Positions 8,312 to 19,600 of a stretch of 64,000 nucleotides of DNA are shown here, piece by piece. The DNA lies in contig NZ_CALDPF010000047.1 of assembly GCF_937912035.1 (NCBI RefSeq), positions 43,671 to 107,670 of the forward strand. The letters run 5' to 3'. Under the pieces are notes generated by a model. That model did no database searches. It worked only from the letters and a program-made list of their open reading frames with translations, and was not told the DNA's origin. The position numbers and the translations under genes are program-made. The stretch comes from an uncultured Bacteroides sp. Lineage in GTDB: Bacteria > Bacteroidota > Bacteroidia > Bacteroidales > Bacteroidaceae. The number at the start of each line of letters is the position of its first letter. Positions within the stretch are counted from its first letter, which is position 1.

Positions 8312-10808
8312 TTGATTCAACAGCTTTTGTTGCCACTTCTATAATTGTTAGTGCGTGATTTCTGGCTGTTGCCTGATCTGTATCTTTTTCTTTATGTTCG
8401 TCAAGCCATTGTAATGCGGGTATTGCGTCTTTGGCTTCAATCATTATGAAAGTTGGAAGCATCTTATGGGCAATGGCACATATCTCTTTTGTATTATCGT
8501 TGTTTATTGCTTCGTTAAGCTTACGTATATTTTTACGTGTCTCATCGGCAAAAGTGGCAAGTATGCAGCGTGCAGCTTCTTCATCGTCCATGGAAAATTC
8601 TGTGAGACGTGCAAAATTCCAACTCAAACAGCTTGTTTTGTTTCCGTTGTCTTCTGGAACTGAATCCTCTTCATTCAATGTTTCAGTAATATTGCTAATA
8701 TTTCCACGTACGGTGTATATAGCTTGTAGCATGTCTTTTCTGCTGAAAGGTTTTCGTAGTACAGCGGCAAAACCTCTCGAACGGAATCCTTCATCATCCG
8801 GAATGGCACGTGCTGTAATGGCTACAACCGGAATCGTTTGTGCTTGTTCATGCGGAATGGCGCGTATTTCGTCAAGAAGATGGAATCCGTCCATGGCAGG
8901 CATCTGAATGTCTGTGAATAAGATGTCGAATTTTTCTTCTTTTATTCTTGTGAATACTTCTTCCGGATACTGGCAGCAGACTATGTTATCAACAGTGTCC
9001 TTACCTACTGGCATAATGCTCATAAGCATATCACGTGTCAGACGTAACTGTATGCTGTCATCATCTATTATGAGGATTCGAATATTTGAAAGTGAAACTT
9101 CTAGACTCTCATTTACCGTCTCATCTACGGGCTTTTCGTGAATATACGAAGGCAAAGGAATCGTTACACTGAAACAGCTGCCTTGCCCCGGGGTACTCTC
9201 AACGTTTATTTCTCCGTTCTGAAGTTCTACCAATTTACGTGTTATTGATAATCCAAGTCCGAAACCTTCCTGACCTTGTGCTCCGGGTAGACGTGTAAAT
9301 TCTGTGAATATCTTTTTCTGTTCGGTTTCGTTCATTCCACAACCGGTATCCTTTACGCTGAATTTCAGTCGTACACCGGAGTATGACACTTCTAGAGTTA
9401 TACTACCTTTATTGGTGAATTTAAGGGCGTTCGACAACAGATTTTCCACTATTTGTCTTATTCTGAACGGGTCTCCTTCCAGAGTCAGATTTTGTTCAAG
9501 CTCAGGCAGGTAATTAAGGGCTATTTTTTTCTTTTCAGCCAGAGGAAGGAAACTGTTGAATATGTCTTCCAGCAGTCGGTACGGACGGAATGTCACAGGA
9601 TTCAAATCCATTTTACCTGCTTCCAGACGATGATAGTCAAGTAGTGAAGTAACAAGAGCCAATAGATGTTGGGCTGAATTTTTCATGCTATCAAGATAAA
9701 ATTTCTGGCGTTTGTCGTTTATAAGTCGTTCCAGAAGGTCTGTGTATCCTATTATAGACCCGGCAGGTGCCTTAATGTCATGTGTGATAGTAAGCATAAG
9801 TTTTTCGCGTGCGCGGAGCAGATTTTCTGCATAATCGCGTGCCTTTTCCAACTCATTACGATAGTGATTGCTGCGTGTCAGATCGCGCCATATAATAGTG
9901 AAGAATACCAATACCAGAATTATTGCTGCCACAGATATCGCAGCCATAGCAAGAGCTGCATCACGACGGATGGACTGTTCGTGGTACATGCGTGCTGCCA
10001 AAGCTGACTGCTCGTCTTCTTCTATACTCTCAAGTAGTTGGTTTACACGCTGGCTTAGATGACTTCCGGCTATCTTGAGGCGGTTAATTCTGTAACTAAG
10101 TGTACGGAGTTCGTCCTGACGTGTCTGAAATACTTTGTCCTGAATACCGGACAACATTGACGCTATTGTATCAATCGGGCTGAATACCTGATCTATCGTG
10201 TCTGTGAATACTTCTTCCACGACATTACTCACCTCTGTTGAATCAGCTTTCCCTGGTGAAAAAACATCTGCTAGTCTTCGGAAGAAACCTTTTGGCTCAT
10301 GACGGATAGTGTATGTATTATGGTGAGTTACTACACGACGACGTACATGATTCTCTGTGATAAGTGAGTCATGTTCGTGCAGAAGGCTGTCCAACTGCTT
10401 TCTGTAGATGATATCCGTTGGAGTAGTACGCAATGCTTCCAATACAGCGAGCATATTACGTTCTTTATCACGTAGAAGCATATTTACAGTATCGATACGT
10501 GCCTGCTGTATTGTGTCTGTCAGTTGGCTTCGCAGTGTGTCAAGTGACAGATGTACTCTTTTCATAGCTCTTGTATATAGCCATATTTCGTCCGAGCTAC
10601 CGGTACGCAGTGCCTGTCCTATTACTTCTGTCTCGTACAGGCGGCTTATTATATTGTGTGTCGTACGGCGGCGGTTATATATGCTTTCCTCCAGTCCTGT
10701 AGGCTGAGTAAGAAGGTTCATCTGCTTGTAAACATAGCCTATCGCTCCTAAAAGCAGAACTATAAGGATTATATATCCGAATGCCAGTTTTGTCTTGGTG
10801 GAAAACAT
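8304..10808 (-). CDS. Hybrid sensor histidine kinase with REC and Hpt domains
   Basis: This 834-residue inner-membrane protein has a TM helix at about 10-28, a helical periplasmic region, a second TM at about 286-307, a HisKA domain (ITHDIKAPAGSIIGYTDLL, H343), an HATPase domain (NLLSNALKF, KDTGCGMN, GFGLGLSI), a receiver (IDDDSIQLRL; FTDIQMPAMDG, D633; KPFS) and a C-terminal Hpt-like helical region (IAHKMLPTF, H781). It thus carries a full His-Asp-His relay but no DNA-binding output, so the final response regulator must be elsewhere. It is the last gene of the minus-strand envelope run, 16 bases after the MATE gene. Signal unknown. Confidence 0.92.
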   Translation of the reverse strand: MFSTKTKLAFGYIILIVLLLGAIGYVYKQMNLLTQPTGLEESIYNRRRTTHNIISRLYETEVIGQALRTGSSDEIWLYTRAMKRVHLSLDTLRSQLTDTIQQARIDTVNMLLRDKERNMLAVLEALRTTPTDIIYRKQLDSLLHEHDSLITENHVRRRVVTHHNTYTIRHEPKGFFRRLADVFSPGKADSTEVSNVVEEVFTDTIDQVFSPIDTIASMLSGIQDKVFQTRQDELRTLSYRINRLKIAGSHLSQRVNQLLESIEEDEQSALAARMYHEQSIRRDAALAMAAISVAAIILVLVFFTIIWRDLTRSNHYRNELEKARDYAENLLRAREKLMLTITHDIKAPAGSIIGYTDLLERLINDKRQKFYLDSMKNSAQHLLALVTSLLDYHRLEAGKMDLNPVTFRPYRLLEDIFNSFLPLAEKKKIALNYLPELEQNLTLEGDPFRIRQIVENLLSNALKFTNKGSITLEVSYSGVRLKFSVKDTGCGMNETEQKKIFTEFTRLPGAQGQEGFGLGLSITRKLVELQNGEINVESTPGQGSCFSVTIPLPSYIHEKPVDETVNESLEVSLSNIRILIIDDDSIQLRLTRDMLMSIMPVGKDTVDNIVCCQYPEEVFTRIKEEKFDILFTDIQMPAMDGFHLLDEIRAIPHEQAQTIPVVAITARAIPDDEGFRSRGFAAVLRKPFSRKDMLQAIYTVRGNISNITETLNEEDSVPEDNGNKTSCLSWNFARLTEFSMDDEEAARCILATFADETRKNIRKLNEAINNDNTKEICAIAHKMLPTFIMIEAKDAIPALQWLDEHKEKDTDQATARNHALTIIEVATKAVESIT

Positions 10809-10824
10809 AGTGGTGAATTAATAA

Positions 10825-12141
10825 TTAGTTATGAGTTTTTTTTCTGAAACGTAGCCAATACATAATACCTGCACTGGTAAGTCCAAATGGAAATGCCATC
10901 CATACTCCTGTCAGTCCTCCGTCTAGCACAAATCCGAAGATATATCCTGCAGGGAGAGAAATTACGAAATACGCTATGAATGCGTATAGAAGCATCGGTT
11001 TTACATCAGCAATTCCGCGTAATGAATTGGCAAAATTTATCTGCAATGCATCGCCGAACTGGTATAGCAGGAATGGATATATTACGCTTGCCACCATACT
11101 GCTTACTTCTTCACTGTCAGTAAACCAACCGCCGATATGATTTCTCATTAGAAATATTGGAATACCGGTCATAAGTAACATTACCAGAATGATATGGAAT
11201 CCGTGGTTAGCCGTGCGACGAACATTTTCCATGTCGCCCTGTCCGTGAAAATTACTTATTCTTACCGAAACGGCAGCTCCCATACCGTAGTACATCATGA
11301 AGCATACTTGTGATACAGCCATCATAATTTGATATGAAGCTAATTCCATACTTCCCAGCCAACCTATCATAATGGCACTAAGGCTGAACGATGCCGTTTC
11401 CATTCCCATCTGTCCTGCTATAGGCCAGCCCAATTTGTTGAGATGTGTGAATTCGGTCTTGTTCACTTTCCCTTGCCTGAATCCTTGTCTAAAGTCCTTA
11501 TATCTGTCTGTCATGAAAAATATAGAAACGAAAGCTATTACCATAAGGATTCTTGATATAAGTGTGGAGATACCAGCTCCTGAAAGTCCCATTTCCGGTA
11601 GTCCCAACTTTCCGTAAATCAATATGTAGTTACCGATAATATTTAGAATATTTCCTCCAAGCAGAATCCACATTGATACTTTTGTATCTGTTATTCCGTC
11701 GGCAAATTGCTTGAAACCGTTGAACCATAGTACAAAAGGTATAGAGGCCAACAGTATGAGAAAATAAGGACGTATGTATGGTATCAGTTCTTCAGGCTGT
11801 CCCATGTTTGGAATAGCTGCATATACACATGACATAACACTGCATACTAATATAGCTAGTAAAGTATTGGCAGCAAGGCTATTCTTGAGGGCACGTCCCA
11901 CATCTTTACGGAGACCACGTCCGAACAGACTTCCCACGATAGGGGTGAGGCCATACGAAAAACCTGTACTGAATATAATAGCCAGATTGAACATGTTGTT
12001 CACAAAACTTGCTGCAGCCAACTCAGTGGTACTGTGATGTCCTATCATTAGTGTATCGGCAAAGCCTAGAACTATTACTCCTATTTGCCCTATAACTATC
12101 GGTATTCCCAAACTCAGTAGTGTGCGGTAATGTTGTTTCAT
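10825..12141 (-). CDS. MATE-family multidrug/cation efflux transporter
   Basis: A 438-residue polytopic inner-membrane protein with about 12 TM helices and the MATE N-terminal signature LGIPIVIGQIGVIVLGFADTLMIGHHSTTELAAASFVNN. A second MATE half starts near LNKLGWPIAGQMGMETASF. MATE proteins export drugs or metabolites using a Na+ or H+ gradient. Its ATG overlaps the stop of the upstream M16 peptidase gene (ATGA at 12141-12138), so translation is probably coupled. Substrate cannot be told from sequence. Confidence 0.93.
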   Translation of the reverse strand: MKQHYRTLLSLGIPIVIGQIGVIVLGFADTLMIGHHSTTELAAASFVNNMFNLAIIFSTGFSYGLTPIVGSLFGRGLRKDVGRALKNSLAANTLLAILVCSVMSCVYAAIPNMGQPEELIPYIRPYFLILLASIPFVLWFNGFKQFADGITDTKVSMWILLGGNILNIIGNYILIYGKLGLPEMGLSGAGISTLISRILMVIAFVSIFFMTDRYKDFRQGFRQGKVNKTEFTHLNKLGWPIAGQMGMETASFSLSAIMIGWLGSMELASYQIMMAVSQVCFMMYYGMGAAVSVRISNFHGQGDMENVRRTANHGFHIILVMLLMTGIPIFLMRNHIGGWFTDSEEVSSMVASVIYPFLLYQFGDALQINFANSLRGIADVKPMLLYAFIAYFVISLPAGYIFGFVLDGGLTGVWMAFPFGLTSAGIMYWLRFRKKTHN

Positions 12142-13388
12142 TCAGTTTTATCAGATGCTTTTTTGTAATATAAAATATTGCTGTTTGTTGGAATGAAGCA
12201 ATTCTTTGCAGTATCCGAAATTTGCTTCGGAGTTACAGAACGATATTTATGTACTTCGTCATTAATGTCTTCAGCCTTGCTTATCAACTCAAAGAATGCT
12301 ATATTAGTAGCCAGTGTCAGATAGTTTATATTGTTGAATATCTGTTCGCTTTCGTACCTGTTTTTTACTTTTTCAAGTTCAATTTCTGTTACCGGACAGT
12401 TCTTTAGTTTCTCCAGCTCTTCCCATACTGCTTTTTCGGCTTCTTCTAGGCTGATTCCTTCACACGGTTTCCCTGTAATGTGGAAAAGTCCACTGTCGAT
12501 ACTTCCCGAAATATAAGCATCGATAGAACTGAATATTTTTTTTTCAATGACTAGTTTCTGGATCAGGCGGGATGAGCGTCCGTTACAAAGAATATCAGAT
12601 ATTATATCAAATGTGTGATAACTTTTGTCTCTGCGTCCGCATATATGGAATGCCATATATAGTGTATCCACAGGAACATCGCGGAACACTGTCATACGGC
12701 GTTCTTCTGTCTGTTGTTCTTCTTGGGGAAGTTGTCTTCGGTTGATATCTCTGGCCGGTATGTCTCCAAACCATTTTTCGGCAAGACGTATCGTTTCCTC
12801 AAATGATATATTTCCGCTTACGGCCAGAATTGCATTGTTTGGAGCGTAGAATCTGTAGAAAAAGTCTTTAACCTCTTTGAGTGTCGCATTGGAGATATGG
12901 CTTATTTCTTTCCCTATCGTTGGCCAGCGGTACGGGTGAGTTTTGTATGCCATTTCTCTAAGAATGTGCGATACGTCACCATAAGGTTGGTTCAGATTTC
13001 TTTGCTTGAATTCTTCTGTTACTACGTTCTTTTGTATTTCAAGACTCTTTTCATTAAAGTCGAGTGACAACATCCTGTCGCTTTCCAGCCAAAAGCCTAT
13101 CTCGGCATTGCTGCATGGCAGGGTGATATAATAGTTGGTTATGTCATTATTGGTCCAAGCATTGTTTTCCCCACCGGCATTCTGTACAGGTGTGTCGTAG
13201 TCTGGTATATTAATGGAGCCACCGAACATAAGATGTTCAAATAGATGAGCAAATCCCGTATGCTCAGGATGCTCATCTCTAGCTCCAACATCGTAAAGCA
13301 CATTCAGTGCCACCATTTGAGTGGTAGTATCTTCGCTGTGCACAATGCGTAGGCCATTTTCAAGGATATGACGATTTATGGAGATCAT
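12138..13388 (-). CDS. M16-family (pitrilysin/insulinase-like) zinc peptidase, single unit
   Basis: This 416-residue protein has the inverted zinc motif HLFEH (H48, E51, H52) in TGFAHLFEHLMFGGS and a downstream glutamate region NVVTEEFKQRNLNQPYG. The family block FYAPNNAILAVSGNI follows. It is half the size of full pitrilysins, like MPP-beta or PqqL-type subunits that pair with a second chain. No signal peptide is visible, so it is likely cytoplasmic. It lies 31 bases after the cyclophilin gene and overlaps the MATE start by 4 bases. Confidence 0.92.
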   Translation of the reverse strand: MISINRHILENGLRIVHSEDTTTQMVALNVLYDVGARDEHPEHTGFAHLFEHLMFGGSINIPDYDTPVQNAGGENNAWTNNDITNYYITLPCSNAEIGFWLESDRMLSLDFNEKSLEIQKNVVTEEFKQRNLNQPYGDVSHILREMAYKTHPYRWPTIGKEISHISNATLKEVKDFFYRFYAPNNAILAVSGNISFEETIRLAEKWFGDIPARDINRRQLPQEEQQTEERRMTVFRDVPVDTLYMAFHICGRRDKSYHTFDIISDILCNGRSSRLIQKLVIEKKIFSSIDAYISGSIDSGLFHITGKPCEGISLEEAEKAVWEELEKLKNCPVTEIELEKVKNRYESEQIFNNINYLTLATNIAFFELISKAEDINDEVHKYRSVTPKQISDTAKNCFIPTNSNILYYKKASDKTE

Positions 13389-13419
13389 ATTTTAAAAGCT
13401 AAAGAACTATCTATTCCTA

Positions 13420-14271
13420 TCATTCAATTACTTCTGCTTTAATAATACGGATATCCACTTTAGGACGATCGGCACGGTTTGTTCCCACCTGTTCGATTTT
13501 TTCCACAACATCCATACCGTCTACAACTTCGCCGAATACTGTGTATGCTCCATCCAAATGAGGAGCTCCTCCAATTGTAGTATATACTTGTTTCTGTTCT
13601 TTAGTATATTTTAAAGCAGGTTCTTTATCAACAATGTTTCTTGCCTGCGATTCCAAAGAGTCCTGAAGTTCAAGCAACCCTTCTGTATCACCGGCTTTAC
13701 GCATCTTATATATATCTTTCATGTGTTTACGTGCCAGATTGTTGAAAACCTCTTCCAGACGAGCCTCATTCATGTGATTCTCCATATTTATCATCTGGGC
13801 TTCACTGAATTTTCTGCCGGTAACGATATAAAACTGACATCCTGACGATTCTCTTTCTGGATTGACCTCGTCTCCTTGACGGGCAGCAGCAAGAGCACCT
13901 TTCTTGTGGAAAAGGTTTTTGTTGAATTCTGCCGGAATGGTGTAACCTACATCTCCGCTTCCCAGTGTGGTAGTGTCTGTTGCATTTTTGCTGAGCGGAT
14001 CGCCTGCCTGAATCATGAAGTTTTTTATGACACGGTGGAATAGAGTACTGTCGTATGCACCTTCTTTTACTAGTTTGATGAAGTTTTCCTTGTGCTTAGG
14101 TGTCTCGTCATACAGTTTCACTGTGATGTTGCCCATAGTTGTTTCCAGGCGTACCAATGTTCCTTTTACATTTTCCATATTGATTATTTTTTCTGATTTG
14201 CTGTTTCCTGTACATGCCATAATGATTATGGCGGTCATTAATGTAATAAAAGTTTTTTTCATGGCTTTCAC
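13420..14271 (-). CDS. Cyclophilin-type peptidyl-prolyl isomerase, lipoprotein
   Basis: A 283-residue protein; the N terminus MKAMKKTFITLMTAIIIMACTGNSKSEK has a lipobox (IMAC), so it is a probable envelope lipoprotein. A second ATG at 14262 is an equally good start. The cyclophilin domain shows VRLETTMGNITVKLYDETPKHKENF, FHRVIKNFMIQAGDP and SGCQFYIVTG, interrupted by a helical insert of about 65 residues (about 165-230) between the core strands, then GAPHLDGAYTVFGEVVDGMDVV. It probably assists folding of exported proteins. It is 14 bases downstream of tamL, which fits a role in outer-membrane protein biogenesis. Confidence 0.92.
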   Translation of the reverse strand: MKAMKKTFITLMTAIIIMACTGNSKSEKIINMENVKGTLVRLETTMGNITVKLYDETPKHKENFIKLVKEGAYDSTLFHRVIKNFMIQAGDPLSKNATDTTTLGSGDVGYTIPAEFNKNLFHKKGALAAARQGDEVNPERESSGCQFYIVTGRKFSEAQMINMENHMNEARLEEVFNNLARKHMKDIYKMRKAGDTEGLLELQDSLESQARNIVDKEPALKYTKEQKQVYTTIGGAPHLDGAYTVFGEVVDGMDVVEKIEQVGTNRADRPKVDIRIIKAEVIE

Positions 14272-14285
14272 TGTTTCTTGTGTTT

Positions 14286-16610
14286 TTAAAACGGATATCC
14301 TATGGCAAAATGCAATCCCATTCCGTCTTTGAAGCGCGGGATATTATAGTAACCTTTCTTTCCGGTATCGTACGGTACATGAAGGGCAATACCCAAGTCA
14401 AGACGAAGAACAAGAAACTCCAGGTCATAACGTATTCCGGCTCCCGTTCCGAGAGCTATACTATCGAAAAAACGGTTGAATGTGAATTGTGCGTCAGGGC
14501 GTGCAGGATCTTCTCTGAGAAGCCATACATTTCCGGCATCCAGGAAGACTGCTCCATTCAGATTTCCGCCTGCAAATTTAGACAATATTCTGAAACGATA
14601 CTCCATGTTGGCCTCAAGTTTTATATCTCCTGTCTGGTCAACGTACGAATAAGTGTTGTCGGCCGATGGCTTATAGCGTCCAGGACCTATGGAACGAATG
14701 GTGAAAGCACGTATACTGTTGGCTCCACCCACATAGAATTGTTCAGTATAAGGAGCTATAGTCTTGTTACCGTAAGACCATATAATACCTCCCATAGCTC
14801 TGAATGCCAACTGATGCATATCATTGAACCATACGGTATTTCGTACCTCAGATGAATATTTTAGAAATTGAGCGAAAGGAGTACCTAATAGTTTTTTGTC
14901 TTTCTCGGTGAATTTCTGTCCGAATGCCGCATACACTAGCGAAGTGATGTTTCCGGCGCTTGTTAACGAGTTTTCCCACCACACACGATTCTTACGCTTT
15001 CGGAAAGAATTGTCGAATGTCACGGTGTACGACTGCGAGGGAATAAACTGGTCGTTCAAGCTATAAAAAAGCATAGGGTTCTGTTCCGCTATCTGATTGA
15101 ACTCCTCAGTCCTGTTCTGCAGCGTGTTGAATGCCAGATTTAGTGGTGTTACGGAATGTTTCATGCTTCTCTTTGGTTGAAAACTGTAAGATACTGTTCC
15201 TCCGAATGACAGCATCTTGAAGTACCTGGCACGGTTAATCTGTTCTGCATAAACCTTAAAGTTCGTATTTGACGGGAAACGGAACGGGTCTATTCTGTCT
15301 TTAAGCCAAGGCAGGATGATGCGTGGAAATTGCAATGACAGCGCGGCTCCCAGTTCATAAGAATTCATCACCGAACTACGGCCATCTACTGTCGAACTTG
15401 TCTGCCATTCATACGAGCCCTTAAGCTCCAGATTAAGCGATGCCCCCATACGCATGAAATTCTTTCTCGAAAGATTGAATTTTGCTCCCGGACCTGTTTG
15501 TTTTGTATCTTTAGTAGTAAGATTGAATTCAAGTTCACTGTCGTATGGCAGGTCGAACATGGAGTTTACCTTTATGTCCAAAGTGTCTGATCCGTTTCTT
15601 GGAGTATACTGGAATTCATTGAATTTGAATACTCCCAGTCGTGCAAGAGCCTCCTGAGTATAGTTCTGCCTTGTAAGCGAATAAGTTTCTCCGCTCCTGT
15701 AAATGAATCTTTTCCTTAGAACCCCATATCTCAGTTCTGGCTTTTTCCCGAAGTAGTGAACCGTGAAGTCCCTTGCACATATAGAATCTTCCGGTTGTTC
15801 TCCATTGTGACCAATCAGCCGCACTTCTGTTTTCCCTATAACGTATTGAGTTTTTGCTTCTTTAGGTATACTACTTCCAGGCACTATTTTCAGTTTGACG
15901 TATCCCGGTCTCGCAATAGTATCTGCCAAAAAAGAAATATATTCTCCACGGAAGAAATAGTATCCGTTGTCTTTGAAAAGATTTACAAGTCTTTCACGTT
16001 CGCTGTTCAGACGAGTTACGTCGAAATTTTCATTACTGTGTATTATTCTTTCGTCAAAATGCTTCATTATAATGTCTTCCGCATTTTCCGGAAAGCCCTC
16101 GTACGTCACAGTGTCTATCAGATACGCCCGTCCCATACTGATGTCATAGCTCAGTTTTACAGCCCGTGGATTTTTCGTACTGTCTACGGAATATGTAACG
16201 TTTCCGTTGAAATATCCATAATCTTTAAGCAGATTGGATGCAATTTTTGAACGGGTCTCAGGGTTTACAGACGATACTGTTACCGGTTTGGCTGCCAGTC
16301 TGCGGAAAATCCATCTGCCAAGTCCTTTCTCATATTTTTGGAAACTGTTGTATATCCACAGTCCGAATGGGAAAGGAATACGATGTTTCGCACTTCCCAG
16401 TACAGAGTTGTTCGGAGCCACACTCACTGCAGCTGTAACCTCGTCCAGAGTTTTTTGTCCATGCTCTGATATGTCCTTATCCTCTATATTGATATTTTTT
16501 ATACCTGTATACAGAGTCTCGCCTTCAGGAAGATTCTTTGTAGTGGAACATCCAGAAAGCAGCATTCCAGTCAGGAGAATGATATATAGTATGTTTTTAT
16601 ATTTGAACAT
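14286..16610 (-). CDS. tamL: TamL: BamA/TamA-family outer-membrane lipoprotein
   Basis: This 774-residue protein begins MFKYKNILYIILLTGMLLSGCSTTKNLPEGETLY, a lipoprotein signal with lipobox LSGC. That is unlike classical TamA but typical of the Bacteroidetes TamL branch. POTRA-like segments follow (for example SNLLKDYGYFNGNVTYSVD; VNLFKDNGYYFFRGEYISF), then a 16-strand-type barrel with the Omp85 signature near the end (AGGNLNGAVFLDAGNVW, GTGAGIRYDLEFLVLRLDLGIAL) and terminal FAIGYPF. TamL with TamB forms the translocation and assembly module spanning periplasm and outer membrane. It is immediately downstream of tamB (38-base gap). Confidence 0.92.
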   Translation of the reverse strand: MFKYKNILYIILLTGMLLSGCSTTKNLPEGETLYTGIKNINIEDKDISEHGQKTLDEVTAAVSVAPNNSVLGSAKHRIPFPFGLWIYNSFQKYEKGLGRWIFRRLAAKPVTVSSVNPETRSKIASNLLKDYGYFNGNVTYSVDSTKNPRAVKLSYDISMGRAYLIDTVTYEGFPENAEDIIMKHFDERIIHSNENFDVTRLNSERERLVNLFKDNGYYFFRGEYISFLADTIARPGYVKLKIVPGSSIPKEAKTQYVIGKTEVRLIGHNGEQPEDSICARDFTVHYFGKKPELRYGVLRKRFIYRSGETYSLTRQNYTQEALARLGVFKFNEFQYTPRNGSDTLDIKVNSMFDLPYDSELEFNLTTKDTKQTGPGAKFNLSRKNFMRMGASLNLELKGSYEWQTSSTVDGRSSVMNSYELGAALSLQFPRIILPWLKDRIDPFRFPSNTNFKVYAEQINRARYFKMLSFGGTVSYSFQPKRSMKHSVTPLNLAFNTLQNRTEEFNQIAEQNPMLFYSLNDQFIPSQSYTVTFDNSFRKRKNRVWWENSLTSAGNITSLVYAAFGQKFTEKDKKLLGTPFAQFLKYSSEVRNTVWFNDMHQLAFRAMGGIIWSYGNKTIAPYTEQFYVGGANSIRAFTIRSIGPGRYKPSADNTYSYVDQTGDIKLEANMEYRFRILSKFAGGNLNGAVFLDAGNVWLLREDPARPDAQFTFNRFFDSIALGTGAGIRYDLEFLVLRLDLGIALHVPYDTGKKGYYNIPRFKDGMGLHFAIGYPF

Positions 16611-16648
16611 AGGTATCTTTTAGTTGTCCATTTTTAATTATAAATTAA

Positions 16649-19600
16649 TTATTGTTCTTTTTCTTTCTTTTTCTTTTTCCTTTGGAAAATGAACAGATCC
16701 TTTATCCGTGCCACTTTCTTTTTCAGCACAATACCAGCTCCGGTTTCAGTCACTTCACCTTCCAGCACATTGGCATATTTCTTGTCGTGGAAAAGCTTTA
16801 CGTACCTTGTACCGCTGTTATCTAGTCTGTATTCCAGCGATATATTGTCTATGAACGACTCATCCCTTACTGCGGCATTACCTGTAGAAATCTTGCCACC
16901 TATAACCACACGTACTCTGTTGTTCCAGAAACGTTTTGCAAACTGGAAATTGTAGTCTGTACGCTGGTCGCCTGTTTCAGTAGCATTTGTTGTCTCCATA
17001 CCTACACTCAGGTCAATGGTTTTCAAGGCATTTCCAGCTATATTGTTAATTTGTCCCTGCAGATATGAGTTCAGCGCACTGTTTGCGTCCAGTTTGGCTG
17101 TCGAACTGTCCGAAATGTACATACCGGTAACCAACATAGTCACTGCCGCCTTGTTTTTCTGAGAAGCAGACATTGCAGCCAGTTCATTTTGCATTGACCC
17201 GTCTTCTGGTGCATCAAGGGTAAATGCAAATCCCAAATCACTCAGTCTGTTTGTTATACTTACACCGACATCAAACCCTACCATTCTTGCTGCCTGGCCT
17301 TCTTGGGTAACAGATGTTCTTGTTCTTTCGTATGCCTGGATGTTCAGTCGTGGATCCATCACATTACCTGTCCATTCTATGTAGCTACCCTCACGAATAC
17401 GGAATGTCTTGAGCGGGATGACAGGCATTTCATATTTCATTTCACCACTCATAAGTTGATAGCGTCCATTCAGCAGCATGTTCCCATCCGGTGTGTATTG
17501 GAAAGCAAGGTCTCCACCTCCTTCCACACGCATATAGTTTGAGCCGCTTTCGTTTATGTCCACTTTGCACTGCACAGCTTGGTCTATATGAAGGTTTACC
17601 AGCATGTCTATACCTCCTGGACGCATTTCTTGAAGAGGCTTTCTCCGTATGGCGGCAGTATCCGCAAAATTAACAAACGTCACAGTTCCTGCCAGTCTGT
17701 CCTCAACTGTCAACGGCGATTCCCTCAAAATGTATGTAAAGTCGCTGCTTCCAAGAATATTTGCGTTACCTTTAACAGAAATGGCGTCCGGTGTTCCCTT
17801 AATGGATGTATTCAGGTCTATATACATCTTTCCGTATACCAGCGACGTACGGTTCTTCTTAGAGTTGAACACCTCAAAATTTCTGGCGGTCATCATCAGA
17901 TCCATACGCATGTTTGCCATGTCTGAGAAATCTACGGTTCCGTCTATTATGTATGGATTTTTTCCTTTTGAAAAAATGCTGTATTTGTCAAACAGCAGTT
18001 TGTTGCCTTTCACTGTTATAGGCTTGTTTTCAAACCTCAGATTCATCGATGTCATTGGAATGAAAACGTTTACGCTGTCGGTCAGCATATTACCGTTTAT
18101 CACAGGCGAAGATGTAGACCCACTTACAGAAACTTCTGCGCTGGCATATCCTGATAACGATGCCAGATCTTCCGGTATAAATGCGCCGGCAAGTTTAAGT
18201 GGAAAACGTTGCATGTTAAGTTGTGCGTTAATGTTGTCCTGTTCACCTTCTTTTCCCGCAGATTTATATTGTCCGTTTATTTCAGCCAAAGTGTTACCAT
18301 TGTGTGTTACGAATCCATCTACGTGATGCCCGCCATTATCTGTAGGAAGATATACACCGCTCATGCTCCAGTCTCCAAGAGGCGTTCCCGCGTATGCCAG
18401 ATTCTCTATTCCTGTCTCAAGTGCAGTCATAAACGATTTTTCGTTTTGTTGCACATAATGAGCTTCTGCATTGATAATACCTTCTACTGGTGGCATATAA
18501 GGAATTATTCGCTTGAATTCACCTATATCAAGACGGTTTATAGCAACTGTTATATCCTGTAGTGAGGTTGAATCAGGTACGGAATAAATCTGAAGTCCGG
18601 TTCCATTATTGTCCAGCAAGCGCATGTCTGCCAGTATCCTTCCTTGGTCGGCAAGGAAAATGTAATTTTCAGGACTCAGATTAAATTTGCGGTATACTAA
18701 AATAGGTTTTTCAGGCAATACGTGCAGACTGATTCCTTTCTTGCGCAGCACAGCCTTCATTCCTATAAGAGCTCCGGTTTCACCTTTTTCATTATCATAT
18801 CTGGCCATTAGGCTGGCATTGGCTTCGCCGATTTGGCAATTGTTGTCCTGTATACCTCCGTCCAGTGTTATTACGAACGCTTCCTGTTTCTTTGTTTTTC
18901 CTGCTTTTATACCTCCTGTCAACACAATTCCAGTGGAATCCTGTATGGCACTGAAGTTTATAGTGTCCAGACTCAAACTGTCTGTATGCAATCCATAGAT
19001 ATATGCTTTACTTTCTATTCCTTTAACTTGAGATGTGGCAAATGACGCATATATTTTATTGATACCAATACCACGCATTTCCAATGTGTTTACAAAAGGA
19101 TTGTCATCGCCTGCGAATATCCTGAATGTCGTTTCTGGTAACATACCGCGTATAGAATCCAGATTCATTCTTCTGTTTTTCCATTGTTTTTCCACTGCAG
19201 AGGCTATTTTTGTTATTTTTTCCGAGATCTTTTCCATTCCGTCGGCTGTTCTAAGGAGCATGGTCATATCGCCAGAGTTAATGTAACTTCTCAGAGAGTC
19301 CTTCGTCATAGTAGCCCCAAAGTTAATGTCTTTTGTACTGAAAGTCTTTTTCGGAGTAATCAGCTTTATGTCACTTATCCTGACTTTTGCATTGTGTCTT
19401 TGGTTCATGTCTGTCTGTGCTTCAATATTTATAGTCCCGGCAGTTTTAAACGGTTCAGGCGAAATTCCCATGGCATACAGATCAAGTCTTTTAATATTAG
19501 TATTTATGCCTGCTACGATTTCCTTTGGAGAGATATTCGCATTGTGTTTACCAATTTTACAATTCAGCGTAGACGAAATATCCATCATATTATCATTGAT